Below, piece after piece: positions 36,341-48,859 of a stretch of DNA of 64,000 nucleotides. The translations under genes and the position numbers were made by a program. Source of the DNA: Rhopalosiphum padi. Taxonomy: Eukaryota; Arthropoda; Insecta; Hemiptera; Aphididae. How positions within the stretch are numbered: position 1 is the stretch's first letter; each line of letters opens with the position of its first letter. The notes beneath the pieces were generated by a model that was given only the letters and a program-made list of their open reading frames with translations, searched no databases and was not told where the DNA came from. The stretch covers positions 35,008,652-35,072,651 of the forward strand of contig NC_083597.1 of assembly GCF_020882245.1 (NCBI RefSeq). The letters run 5' to 3'.

Positions 36341-39300
36341 ATGAATCAAACTGAACAGAATGAGCGTTTTGAATCAATAAGATATCAATTGGATGCACTT
36401 GGCTATCGACAATTTATGCCACTTGATTCTATTGATCTTGTTAGTCAGCTAATAGGAGACCTATTGCATACAACTGACAGCTTAAAACAGTACAAAAGTA
36501 TTGCTCAAAATACAATTGAGGTTGCCCGAAACTTGGAAGCGAAATCTGCACCGTACTTACGAGATAATTGTTCACTTATTCAAGAACATAACGAATTGCA
36601 ATTAAAATTAAAGAAAGAACTTGAAAATGTTAAAAGTAAGTTAAATTTTGTTTTTAATTACATTTTATTTGAAAATTATATTAGGTAATATAACATCTAT
36701 GTAACATTTGATGTCTTTTTCATTCACTCAAATTGGTAATACATCCATAATAGTTATTTTAAATATTAATACTTGGTTTAAATATATAATTTTTAATTAA
36801 ATAAAACTAACTATTTAACTATTAAAAGTAATTTTTGATAAATGTTTCCTCAATTTTAACCATCAAGACACTTTATAAATAACAGTTCTATCCGAGTAAA
36901 TATCAAATAACACAGACAATAAATATATTATACTTACATTATTAATTCTTCAAATCTGATTACTCTTGATTATGTATTAATTAACCTTATTTTTTTTATT
37001 TTAAGTACTTGAAAATAAAATTGGTATCTTGGAATATGAAAAAAAAGAATGGAAACAAGAAAATGAAAAACTTATTAAAAAAGTTGAACATTTGGAAGAT
37101 GAAGCAGTTATAAAAAATGCAAAACTTTTAGAATTGGGAAATCTTTTTTTGATACCACAACTTGAAACTAAAAGTATTTATTCAATTGTATATTTGTAGC
37201 TATAAATTATCTATTTTATTGCATTATATTTAATTATATTTTACCAATAATATTCATTAATACTTCAGGTAAAGAATTCAAGTCTCTAAGGCCTTTAATA
37301 CAAATTGATAATTCAGATAATTATAAAAACGGAGATGAAAATAAAGAAACTTTTCAAAAGGAAAATAATATTTTAAAGAAAAAAGTAAAAGAATTATATA
37401 GAGAAACTGAACATTTAAAAAAAAATATCAAGCATACTAAATTTCTGGTAAAATTATTTATATTAATAACACAATTAAAAACAAATAATAAATAATATGT
37501 ATTATATATATTAGTCCAGTAAATATTTACCTAAACAACAAAATCAAACGATAAAAAATGATGCAGATACTTATATTGATTTGAGAGCTGATAATGAAGT
37601 TCTTCGAAGACAATTGGATGGTAATAAGTTAAAAATTAATTTAATTTGTGATCAAGTTACTTTGAATAAAGAAACTTAATTTAATGCTTTATTGAACTAT
37701 TTTCCAAATTATAAAAAATATTTCCAACAGTTGAATTTTTTGATATAAAATAGTTCATAATAGGTTACAATTTTCAGAGTCGGCATTATATATTATTAAA
37801 TAATAAACATAAATACATTTTTTCTCAGTTAATTTAAAATCTTACAAAAATAATATAATAATATCACCTTCCACTTTGTGGTTTATTATTTAATTACTAT
37901 TTTGGTTAAACCAATCCATTCTAAATAAATATCAACTATATTATGTTGATCATATTAAAATATGATATTTTTACAGTCCAGTTTGACCCTTAAAGATTTG
38001 CAATATGTCATACTATATGTTAATTAATTTTATAATGTACATAATTCAAATGATTTAAATTTAGATTTTTTCTTCTTATTCTTATCGTCGTTTTTAGTCC
38101 ACTTTTTCTCTATACAACACCTCTCCCATGTTTTGTGATGCACTCAGTGTTAAAATTAGGGGTTGTGGTGGGGGGGGTTGCAGGGGGGCAATGGAGTTCT
38201 TTTACTTATTCCCTAATTATATTTTTTCATTAGAATAAGAAAACGGCACAAACTTATATCCAATATAATTTTTATTAAAATCTTAATTTCGATTTATGTC
38301 AATTATATAACAAATTTTACGATTTTTAATATCAAAAACAATAATTATTAATTCTGTTATCTTTTTTAGTATACTGAATAAATTATACATGTTGATTATT
38401 ATTATTTTTTTATTTTATACTGTTACATGTAAAACATAGGTATCAAAATATATTATAATTGGAATTTAAATATCTGTGTAAATGAAAAGTTGTAATCAAA
38501 ATATATGTAAAGTTGGTGAGGGGTATGGGTATCCCCCCCCCCCCCGTAAGTGTAGCATTTGAACCTTTTTCTATTTTTTTTTTATAATTTAGCAATATAA
38601 CTACATATTATTAGAGGTTAATTTAATCTATGTTTTGTTTTTTAATTTGTATAGAAGCATTGGCAAATCATAGTGAAGCGATGTTTCATTTAACTAGAGT
38701 AACTGAAGAAAAAAAGTCTCTTCAACAATCCCTTAATGAGTATATCAACAACCATTGTAATTGTGATAAGGTAATTAAATTTACTTTACTGAGTATAGTT
38801 TGTAAGTACTTAATAAGGCTAACATTTTTTGATTTTAAGGATATAAGTGTTATATTAGAAAATAATACATGCTTGTTAGAACTAAAAACAAAGAATCAGT
38901 CTCTGGAATCTGAAATATTTGAATATGAAAATAAACTTAAAAAGTCTCTCAATGATCAAAAACAGTTATTAGACAAAATTAACTTATCTAAAAATATAGG
39001 TGAGCAATTAAAATATATTTTTAAAGTGATTATATTAATACATTGATTCATTTTTTTTTTTTTTAAATAAAGAAACTGAGTTAATGTCAGAAATAGAAAA
39101 AATATCTGAGGAAAAGCATTTACAATCACAAAAAATATCACAACTTGAACAAAATATACAAAAATCAAGTAAATTACTTAATTTATATTAATTTTAAAAT
39201 ACAATGTATGTCCAGAAAGTAGTTTTTGTAGAGAAATAAAAATAAGTAAAAAAAAAAACAAATTATTGAAATGTTAAGTACAAATGTTAAGCTTTTTTTC

Positions 39301-42300
39301 AACATAGTTGTCATCATTATTTAAGCACTTATCATAACGAGTCACTAGTATTTTTATCTTTCATTATAGAAAAATGCCTCCTGAAATTATAACCATGTGT
39401 TAACAGCTTCTTTCACCTCGTTGTTGTCGATGAAGTATTAGCTATCAAAAATAATTTCATGTGTAAAAAAAATGAAAATCACAAGATGCCAGGTCTGGGC
39501 TATAGGAGTTTACTATTCTATATATTAAAAAAATGAATCATCAAGTTTAACTCTCATGTGGCAGGGATTTTCGATTTGTTAATTAATTTTAAACATTCGC
39601 CACATGGTGTATGGATAACAACTATACAAAATTATTTTATATTTACAATATCAATGATGATACAACAAAATAATCAGGGAAAACTGTAATTAAGGTAACA
39701 CTGAAGACCCAATAAAAAGAGAAAATAGGTCTTACTTTTTGAACATACCTTGTAAATAAATATGTATAAGTATAAAAATATACATAAAATATTTTTTATG
39801 TTAGAATTAGATAAAAATATCAATACTATGTCATGGCAAGAAAATAAATGTTGTACATGTTCCAACAAGTCAGTAAATGAACTTAAACGATCCTTTGATG
39901 CAGAACGAAAAGATTATGAGAACAAATTAGAAAAAATAAATAAATCTCAACTTGATCCATTAAGACACGAGAAGAGATCAAATGATTTAGAAATAGCAGT
40001 GAGTAAACTACGAGCAGAACGAGATGAATACTTATATGAAATCAACTGTTTAAAGAAACAACATAATGTAGAAGTAATCTAATAAATTCTTTATCACACT
40101 TTTAATAAAGTGTAATTTATTAAAAGTTATGTTTCTAGATCTTAGATTTAAAAAAAAAAATAGAAAAAATGAAAAGAGAAGAGTATGAAAGATCAGACAG
40201 ACAAAACATTTTAAAGCTCAGAAGAGAAAAAGACGAATTTGCTGAAGAAATAATTGGTTTAAAAAAAGAAATTGATTTCTTGAATTCCCAACTTAAGGTA
40301 AATTATATAAGGCATTAAAGTTATTGATGTTAGGGTTTTAGCTATTTAGTTAATTAAGTTAATAAAACTTAATAGAAAACTAGAGAATCTGTAAAGAATA
40401 ATGAACACAATAAATGGGAATATGTTAAACAATTGGAAGATGAAAAACACCAATTGATTGAAAAACAACGTTCACTGACATGGGAAAGTGCCAATAAACA
40501 ACGGGAATCAGAGAAATATCTTAGAGAAATTTCTCGTTTAAAAGCAGAATTAAATAGACTTACTGCTATGATGGATGATCAAAAGTAAGATTTTATATAT
40601 ATTTGTGTACAATAAAGTAATTTAAATTAACCGATAACTAGATGTAGTCAAGATCGTCTTGAACGGACACTGCAATCTACACAGTTTGCTCAAAATGCTA
40701 CAGAAGAACAATTAGAACATGCACGTGTTCGAATAGAAGAATTAAAACTCATAAATAATAAACTTAATGATCAATTGATTGATGAACAACAAGAACGACA
40801 TAAATCTCACAACAACACAATTGCTAATGACCATCAACGTGATACATTAACAGTAAGTATAATAACATTAATGTTGGTAAACTATAATGGATCGTATTTG
40901 TATACTGTCAAATAAAGTGTAATTCATTATCAGGCACATATACAAAATATTTTTATTTTATTTTTTTTTTGGTGGGGGGGGGGGGGGGTTTACAAAATAT
41001 AACAATACAAATTGTACCACAACATAATAAAATGGGAGTTTACCAATTGTGATTAAAATGACCTTTTAATATACCAATTGCGCTCAGTTGTTTTCAGGGT
41101 TTATAATATTCTACATTACACCTAGTACATAAAAATACTTTTATAAAAATATGTATTTTAAATAGATTTATAGATACTTTTATCAGCCTGTAGCTTGTCG
41201 TATTTTCCCATAATTTCCTATACGTTTTGCTTTAAATTAAGTATATTTGAATGTATATTAGTTAGCTATATTTAATTGTGTATATACATATGTTACTTTT
41301 TCCGTCGTGTAGTAACTTACATATTATGTCCATGTAAAAATAAGGAACCTAAAATATAAGTAGGGCAATTGGTGTACTGCCCTAAAATACAAATATTGTT
41401 TTAGGCGCAACTGGTCCATGCCCAATAAAATAATTTCTTCCTCATTACTCAAAATTAGTTGAACCCCCACCCTGTATACATGCCTGTTTATTATCACACT
41501 ATTTATAAAAGGTTATATATTTTTAACTATTTCGTAGAGATTTTAATTATTACTTTACATATATTTTATAAACTTAAACATCTCATATGATACAATTTTA
41601 AATTTAAGAATGAATTGGAGAAAAAAACCAAGCGTATTCTTCATCTAGATTCATTAGTCACAGATAAAGAAAAACAGATTCAATCATTACATACAAAACT
41701 AACGGATGCTGCTAAAAAAATTGCGTAAAAATAGATTTTTAATTTTTTAATAATGTATATTGTGTAATTTGAGGTAATTATTAATTTGTATTTAACAGTA
41801 ACGCTTTAAGTTCACAATCAGAAACAGAAAAGATGTGTGATAATTTAAAACATGAACTTTCTAATATCAAAGCAGAGTATAAATTAATTGAAAGTAACTC
41901 TAGTGGTCATCAAAAAGAAAAGAAGTATGTAAATACAAAACAATAGAACCTGTTACACCAATATATTTGACTATAATGAGTAAATAATAATATGCATGAA
42001 AATGTTAAATGTCTTTCTTTTTCTGTTAAAATCAATTGTATAAATTATTTTACTTTTTGTTTTTATTTTAATTTCGTTTTTCTTTTAAGGAGACTTCAAA
42101 ATGATTTAGATATGGTTGTTCAAGATAATAAAGTCTTACGTTCTGAATTAGAAGCATCCAAAAAAAAAGCTGAAGATTTGAAAATGCAATTACAAGTATA
42201 TGTTTTAGAAATAAGAAGAGTGGAAGAGATACTTGAAGTGAAAGAATCTGAAAGGGATGAAATACTAGAACAATTTAAGACATTAAATTGTGAGGCTACT

Positions 42301-43522
42301 CAGTTAGAAAGTAACAACTATAGTCTTGAAAGTGAAGCCAAATCTACTAAGACACTTCTTAGAGAAAAAGAACATAGAGTAACTGATTTGGAACGTAAAC
42401 TAGTGGACAAAGAAGATGTTATATCAAGTTATGAATCACAAGTAAAACAGACTTAGAAATTAAACTGTTAACAGTTAATTATAATTATACAAATCAATTT
42501 TTTGTTTATAGATATCTAATCTAACTCATCAAATAGTATCATTGGAATCTCAATTGTCTTCAGGAAACAGTCGTATTTCTAAATTGGAACAAGACTTATA
42601 TGCTTGTAGAGAAATATGTTCAACTGTAGATTCAGCTAAGTTTAATTTGAATGAACGATTAGGCCATGTTGAAAATTTACAGCACAAAGCAGAAGAAGAA
42701 CGTTTGAGATTAACAGATGAGCTAACTGTGGTGAATACACAGTTAGAAAGAGAACGTTCAAAAATAACTACAATAGAAGCAGTATTGAGTGATTCTAGGC
42801 AAGAATGTATGCAATTAACCATTATCAAAAATGATTTAAAAGAAAGGCTGGAAGATAGTGAACAAAAATCAAAAAGTCTTGGGGAGTTACTGTACGTATA
42901 ATAAAAATGTATTGTAACTGGGGGATTAAAACCAGTGTTTTTATGGTTATCCAAATAAAACTTCATTTCTATATTTTTTGACACCATACAGTTACAGGAG
43001 ATAAAAAAAAAATATTTATATTCCAATGGCCAAAATGTAATATTACAATAATTGATTGCAGTTTAACTTTGGTTGAAACCAATATTCATTTTAGTTTTTT
43101 GTATAGTTATAAACTGGTTTTAATTACTGATTGAAATAATATTTATTCAAATATTGTTAACAATGATAAATTCGTAAAAAGAATATTTGTATGTATTAAA
43201 ATATAATATAAACTCATTAGTAATCTCCTACAAAATTGTAAATATTTTAGGGAAAGAACAAAAAATGAATTAGCCATATGTCATTCTACAATATTAACTT
43301 TTGAAAAAGAAATAAGCTCATTAAAAAGACAGCTTAACGATGTAAAATTTGAAAAAGCAAAGTTAGAACAAGCTAGAAGGTAAGGATATAATTATTTAAT
43401 ATTTATATATCTTCAAATATTGCTTTATTTATTGTATTTATTGACCATCAGCAATTTTAAGAGTATTATAATTAATTGATACAATTATTATTTTTAGGGA
43501 GTATCACAGCACAACATTATGA
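36341..43522 (+). CDS. CEP135: Centrosomal protein of 135 kDa-like
   Basis: Seventeen exons (36341-36635, 37006-37173, 37269-37447, 37515-37620, 38655-38770, 38840-38999, 39073-39168, 39805-40073, 40139-40297, 40376-40584, 40642-40852, 41609-41724, 41799-41924, 42090-42441, 42512-42891, 43251-43379, 43498-43522) join in frame to 1031 residues; the vertebrate protein has about 1140. The N-terminus RYQLDALGYRQFMPLDSIDL, then GDLLHTTDSLKQYK, is the diagnostic microtubule-binding start of CEP135. The rest is nearly continuous coiled coil, with a CEP135-like C-terminal part beginning KRLQNDLDMVVQDNKVL and continuing through YVLEIRRVEEILEVKESERDE. CEP135 links the cartwheel to centriolar microtubules in centriole assembly. 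TSGA10 shares the C-terminal similarity but lacks this N-terminus. Several small internal exons are predicted only by phase and splice sites. Introns carry a mariner relic and G or C runs. Confidence 0.88.
38533..38545. repeat. 13-base C homopolymer in CEP135 intron 4
   Basis: A run of 13 C bases inside an AT-rich intron; another G-rich patch with runs of 6-8 G lies at about 38162-38187. These two probably bound a degenerate repeat insertion, since G/C runs elsewhere in the window occur in repeats. No clear terminal repeats. Confidence 0.6.
39285..39510 (-). pseudogene. Decayed mariner transposase C-terminal fragment
   Basis: Read leftwards from 39510, YSPDLASCDFHFF matches the mariner signature YSPDLAPxDxxLF around the last catalytic Asp. 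Further on, in a shifted frame, come NNEVKEAVNTW and finally YDKCLNNDDNYVEK, matching the usual mariner C-terminus. Stops and frameshifts interrupt it. It lies antisense in CEP135 intron 7. Only the C-terminal part could be recognised. Confidence 0.75.
40974..40988. repeat. 15-base G homopolymer in CEP135 intron 11
   Basis: A run of 15 G bases directly after a T-rich stretch. The downstream 600 bp contain phrases such as AGGCGCAACTGGTCCATGCCC that look like a dispersed repeat, but no termini were found. Confidence 0.6.
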
Positions 43523-44559
43523 TAATACCAATAACAAATATCATAACAATAAACATTAATTATTTTGACACACAATTTATTTTTACATTTTATATTTTGT
43601 AAATACCTATATAAAAGTATTATGTACTTACAGTATTTATTTTAGCTTGCATTATTAAAAGAACTGTACTCTAATAAACCATACTTAAATAAGAAATATA
43701 TAATTTTGAATTTTATTTTTGGAAATAGAGTGGAATTTAGTTTTAACAATGTTTTTCTAACTAAAGAAATAAGTTTATCATAAGTTATAATTAGATTAAC
43801 ATAATAAAATAAATCATACTAATAAAGAAAAACAAAATTTATGATTAACAATTACAATAAGGCCCGTTTCACATGGGCGCGTAGCATACGTGATGTATTG
43901 TACGCGCGCATTTTTAGTTTACATTGATTGAGTTCATACGCGCCATACCGGTGAGGGAAATGTGCCATCGTCGGAGTAGCGCGTATGTATTTAACCAATG
44001 TAACCAAAAACGCGCGCGTACGATACGTCGTAAAACGGACCTAACAGAACAAAACATATTAATAATGAAAGCAATAATCAAAAAACTTACTAAGTATGTA
44101 TATGTAATATGTAAATTATGTATAAATATGTGTTATATGTAAATATTTTTCATTTTTTTATTATTTTATCATGTATTATCTGATTTTGTTATACAGAATA
44201 CTTTTTCTATTTTGTTTACACTAATTTTTACTATTTTTTCTTTAAAAGCATAAATTAATAATTATTGTATAATTATATTTATTTTCTTTTAGTTTGAGTT
44301 TTTATATAATATTTCAATATTTATTTAGTTAATTTAATGTGATAAATGGAATTTATACTATGATTTTCTTGAATTTGTTAATTTTATAAGAGTATGATAC
44401 CTATGTTACCTATGCTAGTAACCATAACATTATATTAAAAGAAAAAAATCGATATACAAATTTAAGTCATAGTATTATATTTTTACTACAATTAAAGAAT
44501 CTACTTACATTTTATTTACAGCAATAAAATTAATTACAAATAAAATAATTTAACAATAT
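43523..44559. other. CEP135/TIMM22 3' interval
   Basis: Between convergent stop codons; AT-rich except for the 181-bp GC-rich MITE at 43861-44041, described separately. The 72-codon open frame starting inside that MITE is not regarded as a gene. Confidence 0.6.
43861..44041. mobile_element. PIF/Harbinger-like MITE, 181 bp, TAA duplication
   Basis: The left end GGCCCGTTTCACA and the inverted right end GGTCCGTTTTACG match at 10 of 13 positions. The trinucleotide TAA flanks both sides (43858-43860 and 44042-44044), the TWA duplication typical of PIF/Harbinger. The body is strikingly GC-rich with CGCGCG and TACG repeats, in contrast to the AT-rich surroundings. Confidence 0.7.
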
Positions 44560-45407
44560 TTATGAAGAATTACGCATGTAATAATCAATTGCAGTAGAAA
44601 ATGTAGCAAAACCCAATGCTCCAAGTAAACCTGCTTTGGCTCCAGCTAAAATAAAAACATTTTCATTAATCATGTGTATATTTATATCGGTACTTAACAA
44701 TTATTTTAAATTTTAACCTCTAAATCCTATTAATCCACCAGTTATTCCACCTGCATATGTACCGTTTTTCCAGTCAGATTGACCTCTATACTATACAATT
44801 AGTGAAAATGTCTTTATTATACAATATAATACTAAAAAATTAAGAAATGCTATTAAATACTTACTGTTTCTACGATACATTCAATGCCTGAGAAGACAGC
44901 TCCAAGTAAAGCAAAGTTTTTTGCATAACCGAGTGAAGAAGTTTTCATTTCACGTATAATTTCTTTGACTGTTTCTTGCTGACCAGGTGGTTTAATTTGT
45001 GGATTTACACTAGAAGTAAAAAGACCAATGGCCCCACCAAGGGCAAAACCTACAAAACTCAAATTAATAAATATTTTTGTTGTATTCATAATAAAATGTA
45101 AATAATAGAAATAATTAAAAATATCACACATTTTTAACATTAACCTATTACTGACATATCATATTTCAAACGCTGTTAACAAAAATCGATTTATATTACC
45201 CATTACACCACTTAAAATGCATTTAAATGCACAACTTTCAGTAATTGCGTCTAAAGTTTTTTCTTCTACTGATTTTACTACCGGCCGGCCCATTACGTTT
45301 GGCATCATGATTTTTTCTCGAAATTGATCATTGCTAAATATTCGATTAACAAATTGATGTAAAACTTCTTCTTGTGACATATTGGTTTTTTCCTCGTTAT
45401 TAGGCAT
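44560..45407 (-). CDS. TIMM22: Mitochondrial inner membrane translocase subunit Tim22
   Basis: Four exons (45407-45200, 45049-44865, 44790-44718, 44645-44560) encode 183 residues; family members are about 190. Landmarks are ESCAFKCILSGVMGFALGGA (first membrane span with conserved Cys), the loop with TVKEIIREMKTSSLGYAKNF, GAVFSGIECIVETYRGQSDW, and the Gly-rich segment NGTYAGGITGGLIGFRAG. The order and the YRG...D.N motif fit Tim22 of the Tim17/22/23 family, the channel that inserts carrier proteins into the inner mitochondrial membrane. The Cys pair that forms an intramolecular disulfide in Tim22 has plausible counterparts at the two spans. Splice phases agree (208, 185, 73, 86 nt). No anomaly seen. 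Confidence 0.94.
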
Positions 45408-45718
45408 GTTACGACTGTCACAATTAATATTTAATAGTACAAATGGAATAATTTTTAAGACACTTAAATATTACGTTAAATATAAAATAATTTTGCTTGG
45501 AAATGCTTTACACTTTCAAGACTTAAATAGTTAATACTATAATTCAAATATTTAAAAAAACGTGCAAAATAAAAATATAAAAATTTTTAAACTTTTTAGT
45601 AGGTACCTAATTTGTTGTTTGTGATAATATTTTGATAACAGAAAATATACAATCACTCACCAGTCACCCATAGATTATAATAGGTCTATTAACCATAGTC
45701 AGTGGTCACAGCATAGAG

Positions 45719-45748
45719 CACGGTCTTAGAAGATCTTCTAAAACCGTG
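45719..45748. mobile_element. 30-bp palindrome flanked by exact 8-bp direct repeats
   Basis: CACGGTCTTAGAAGA and its near-perfect inverse TCTTCTAAAACCGTG form a hairpin with no loop. GCATAGAG lies exactly on both sides (45711-45718 and 45749-45756). An 8-bp duplication is the hAT signature, so this looks like an element reduced to its two terminal repeats. Its ends resemble the CACGAACTAAGA family at 10540 and 22010. Confidence 0.7.
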
Positions 45749-45842
45749 GCATAGAGTAATAATATTATTATCTATATCTGTGGGTATAGTACAGTGCTCG
45801 AAATGTGGGGGTTCGTAAGGGGCATATGCGAAATTTGGGGGC

Positions 45843-45856
45843 GGGGGGGGGGGGGG
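45843..45856. repeat. 14-base G homopolymer with CTTAGC/CCC context
   Basis: A G run followed by TGCTTAGCACTCCC. A similar GGGGGCTTAGCCCC motif occurs near 7521. Probably a dispersed repeat; no borders were found. Confidence 0.5.
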
Positions 45857-46397
45857 TGCTTAGCACTCCCAAATTTTCAATCGAATAATCAAATTTTTGA
45901 CAGATTTGTCAGTTATTAATATTGAGAGAGATCTAAGCAATAAAATTGATAAAGATAAAATAATAAATCATTTTGCTATGTCTCAAAGACGTATATATCT
46001 TTAATATATAACATTTAAATTAAAATAAAAAATATAATTACCTGTACACTTTAATGTTTTTTTTTACTTTCTTGATTTTGTTAAATAGGAAAATGATAAA
46101 AATATAACTCAGTTGTAATGAGTAGGTGGATAATTAAGCTAACTTTAACATGCAATATTAATGAGAGAGATCCGATATCACCCCAAGCAGTAAAATGATT
46201 TGAATCTCCAAAAATATCTGCGTGAACAGTCCCAATTTTTTTTAACATTTCTCCAAAACTATTATAGCTAAAAAGTTGGTTAATAGCTCATTAAAAAGAG
46301 ATTATCAAGTAGATACAAAATGTGGGATTAAAAATTTTCAAAAAAAATTATTTAATTTTTCACAGTTAAAAAAATATTTATTTTTTGCTAGATTATC

Positions 46398-46721
46398 ATT
46401 TAGCGTGGTTGATTACCGAAACTAGAGAACAGATTTTGTTATTTGGGGTCTTGTTAGATTCACATTGGCTAGGAGAAGTCCTGTGAATATTTTCTGAACT
46501 TTATTTTCAATTATTAACTCACTACAAACCTATAGAGCTAAAAAAACATAAAAAACACCAATAAAATATGTTTTAATTTTTTTTTCAAAGCTGAAGTGAA
46601 TTAACTATAAAAGATAAAGTTCTGAAAATCTTTATTGCACTTCTCCTAGCCAATGTGAATCTAAAAATACCCCAAACAACAAAATCCGCTCTCACATTTC
46701 AGAGATCTATCTCACTAAATG
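46398..46721. mobile_element. Foldback element with arms of about 125 bp
   Basis: The left arm (46398-46522) and right arm (46596-46721) are inverted copies. The best conserved block is TAGATTCACATTGGCTAGGA on the left and its reverse complement on the right, at about 46646-46665. The arms also share CATTTAG at the outer ends and TTTTCNNNTTATNNACTCAC-like sequence at the inner ends. The spacer is about 73 bp. No coding potential. It would form a long hairpin RNA if transcribed. Confidence 0.75.
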
Positions 46722-47559
46722 AAAATGAAAATAAAATACATTGTACATACATTTTGCATACAATTAATAAATTTATAAAAATTAAAAATCAAGAAAGTTT
46801 ACATGCCGATCTTGACATTCTTGACTTGGCAAGCGTTTTTTTTTTTAGTGTGTTTTTATTATAAACTATAAATAATTATAGATAATAAGTTATTTAGTTA
46901 ATACGATGAATGCATGAATAGCGTTGTAAGGGTGAGGGGATAGCAAAGCCCCCCACGGGTCACTTTGGTCAATATAAATTTAGCACCCACATACATTTAG
47001 CCCAAATTGCGCCTATGGCAGGGGGACGGAGCTCAGCTTCAAAATTTTATTTATTTTAGTGTACCTCTTCTTGTATTTTTAATTTTCAAGGGGGTGCACG
47101 TTCCCCATATAAATCATTATTGAAAAACTTATAAAACGTTAATATACTATAACTATATAATATATATTATGTATTATCAATTTGAACAAAATATGTAATA
47201 AATTGTAAATTTCATTAATGATAAAAGATAATTATTATAATAAAGGGTTACTATACTGCTAATAATATTTATATACTTTAATACTTATATACCTAATCTA
47301 TATACTTAAGCCTTGTGTTGTATCATGGATACAGAAGGGCAAACGATGTGCTGGATTTTTATTCCGAGATTTGATTTGTCATAAAATTAATATTATTGAT
47401 ATTTCTAAAATAGTAAACACGAATATATTAGAAACCTTTCTTTTTTAAAAGAAGAAGGTTTATTTAGAATTTGAATTTAGAAGTCTATATAAAAATCAAA
47501 CATTGAGATAATAATGATATAAGTATAAGAATATAAGGACAGGAGAGGGGGAAACGCCC

Positions 47560-47870
47560 ATTCGCCACACCTTGGGAATATAGAAACGTATGCTGACAAT
47601 ACAGCTATACTGGTCTCCAATTCAAACCCCATTCAAGCTAAAATCTTAAACATCATCATGACTCAATATAATATTAGAACACTAGGTGGAGAACTCTTAT
47701 GATCCCTAAAAAATCTTCCCATATATCTACCATTTACACTTCAAAAAAATAATCTCCTTTCATTTTAACTTTACGGAGTTGAAAATTATCCTGGATTCCA
47801 GGAAAAACGACTAACTCGAGGTTCTCGCCTAAAATCCAAATGCGTCCGTAGACGTAACTAGTCCTTTAAG
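47560..47870 (+). pseudogene. Decayed Jockey-type LINE reverse transcriptase fragment
   Basis: From 47589 the frame reads YADNTAILVSNSNPIQAKIL, the Jockey catalytic box (normally YADDTA) with its second Asp replaced. A later part resembles the SxHITFTLQK strand that follows in Jockey elements. Stops and frameshifts are frequent. Only the C-terminal part of the RT domain is visible; the ends of the copy could not be found. Confidence 0.7.
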
Positions 47871-48343
47871 AAATAAATAGAAAGAATCATGGCAATGTAT
47901 GAAAACGAGACTTAAAAAATATAAAAAAAAAATCAGTACTTAAAATAAGTGTTAAATGATAAAACGCCAGAAACGTACGCACGACGTCAGCCAGTGAAGA
48001 GGGGACGTTACAAAAGAATCATTCTGCGTATATATAAACACCATATACGTGGACTTTAGAATGTATAATTTTATAATAGCTATTATTCGTTAAGTGTTAA
48101 AAGAAAATGCAGAGTAGCAAAGCACAAACGAAAGCCTAGCTGTTTATTAGTTAGATATTGTTATATTGATGCATTAAATGTAAAACGTTAAACTAAGCAA
48201 AAGAAACCCGTTACTTACATATTATATTGCTATTTCGGCATGTATATATATTATATATTATATATTATATATATACATATAGATATTAAGTATTGACAAT
48301 CAACCGATTGAATGGGATAATTTGGGTCATAAATAGTGTAGAT

Positions 48344-48398
48344 ACCTATACATATATCTTTATGATATATTACCTATACATATATCTTTATGATATAT
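48344..48398. repeat. 28-bp direct tandem duplication
   Basis: The 27-bp sequence beginning ACCTATACATATATC occurs twice, at 48344-48370 and 48372-48398, one base apart. It sits after an imperfect (TA)n stretch at 48242-48285. Identity is complete, so the duplication is recent. Confidence 0.85.
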
Positions 48399-48859
48399 CT
48401 ATATAAATGCTTTCATATAGAACCGACCAGTTTAAACCACGATTGATTGCTTTGTATACTGAAAGAAGAGACGATATTGACTAATATCCAACAAATTATT
48501 TTACAATAACAATGTATGAATTGGTCACAGAGACTCTGGAAGTGTAGCTAATATGTTTGTCATACACAAATAAATGAACAACAGAAATACTATACATGAA
48601 AGTATAGGTAATGAAAAATAACAGTACTCAAAATTTGATAACTTTTATGGTTTTTTTATAGACGTTGATTCCAAGAGTGGCCTAGAATCAGTATTTTGAA
48701 CACATGAATAAGTTAAACTTACATTTCAAAGGACGCCTAACCCACGAGCCGTTAAATAAAATTAAGTTTTACTCTTTATAAATTAAACAAGTTAATTACC
48801 TAACAACTATGTAACTATATATACTATTACTATATAGACAATATATATAGTCATGCAAG

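Noticed and set aside
42550..43026. 158-codon minus-strand frame opposite CEP135 exon 15
   Set aside because: Antisense shadow of a coiled-coil exon that is in phase with its neighbours.
48242..48285. Repeated TATATTA units resembling a short array
   Set aside because: Simple TA-rich repeat without spacers of constant length and in a eukaryotic genome; not a CRISPR array.
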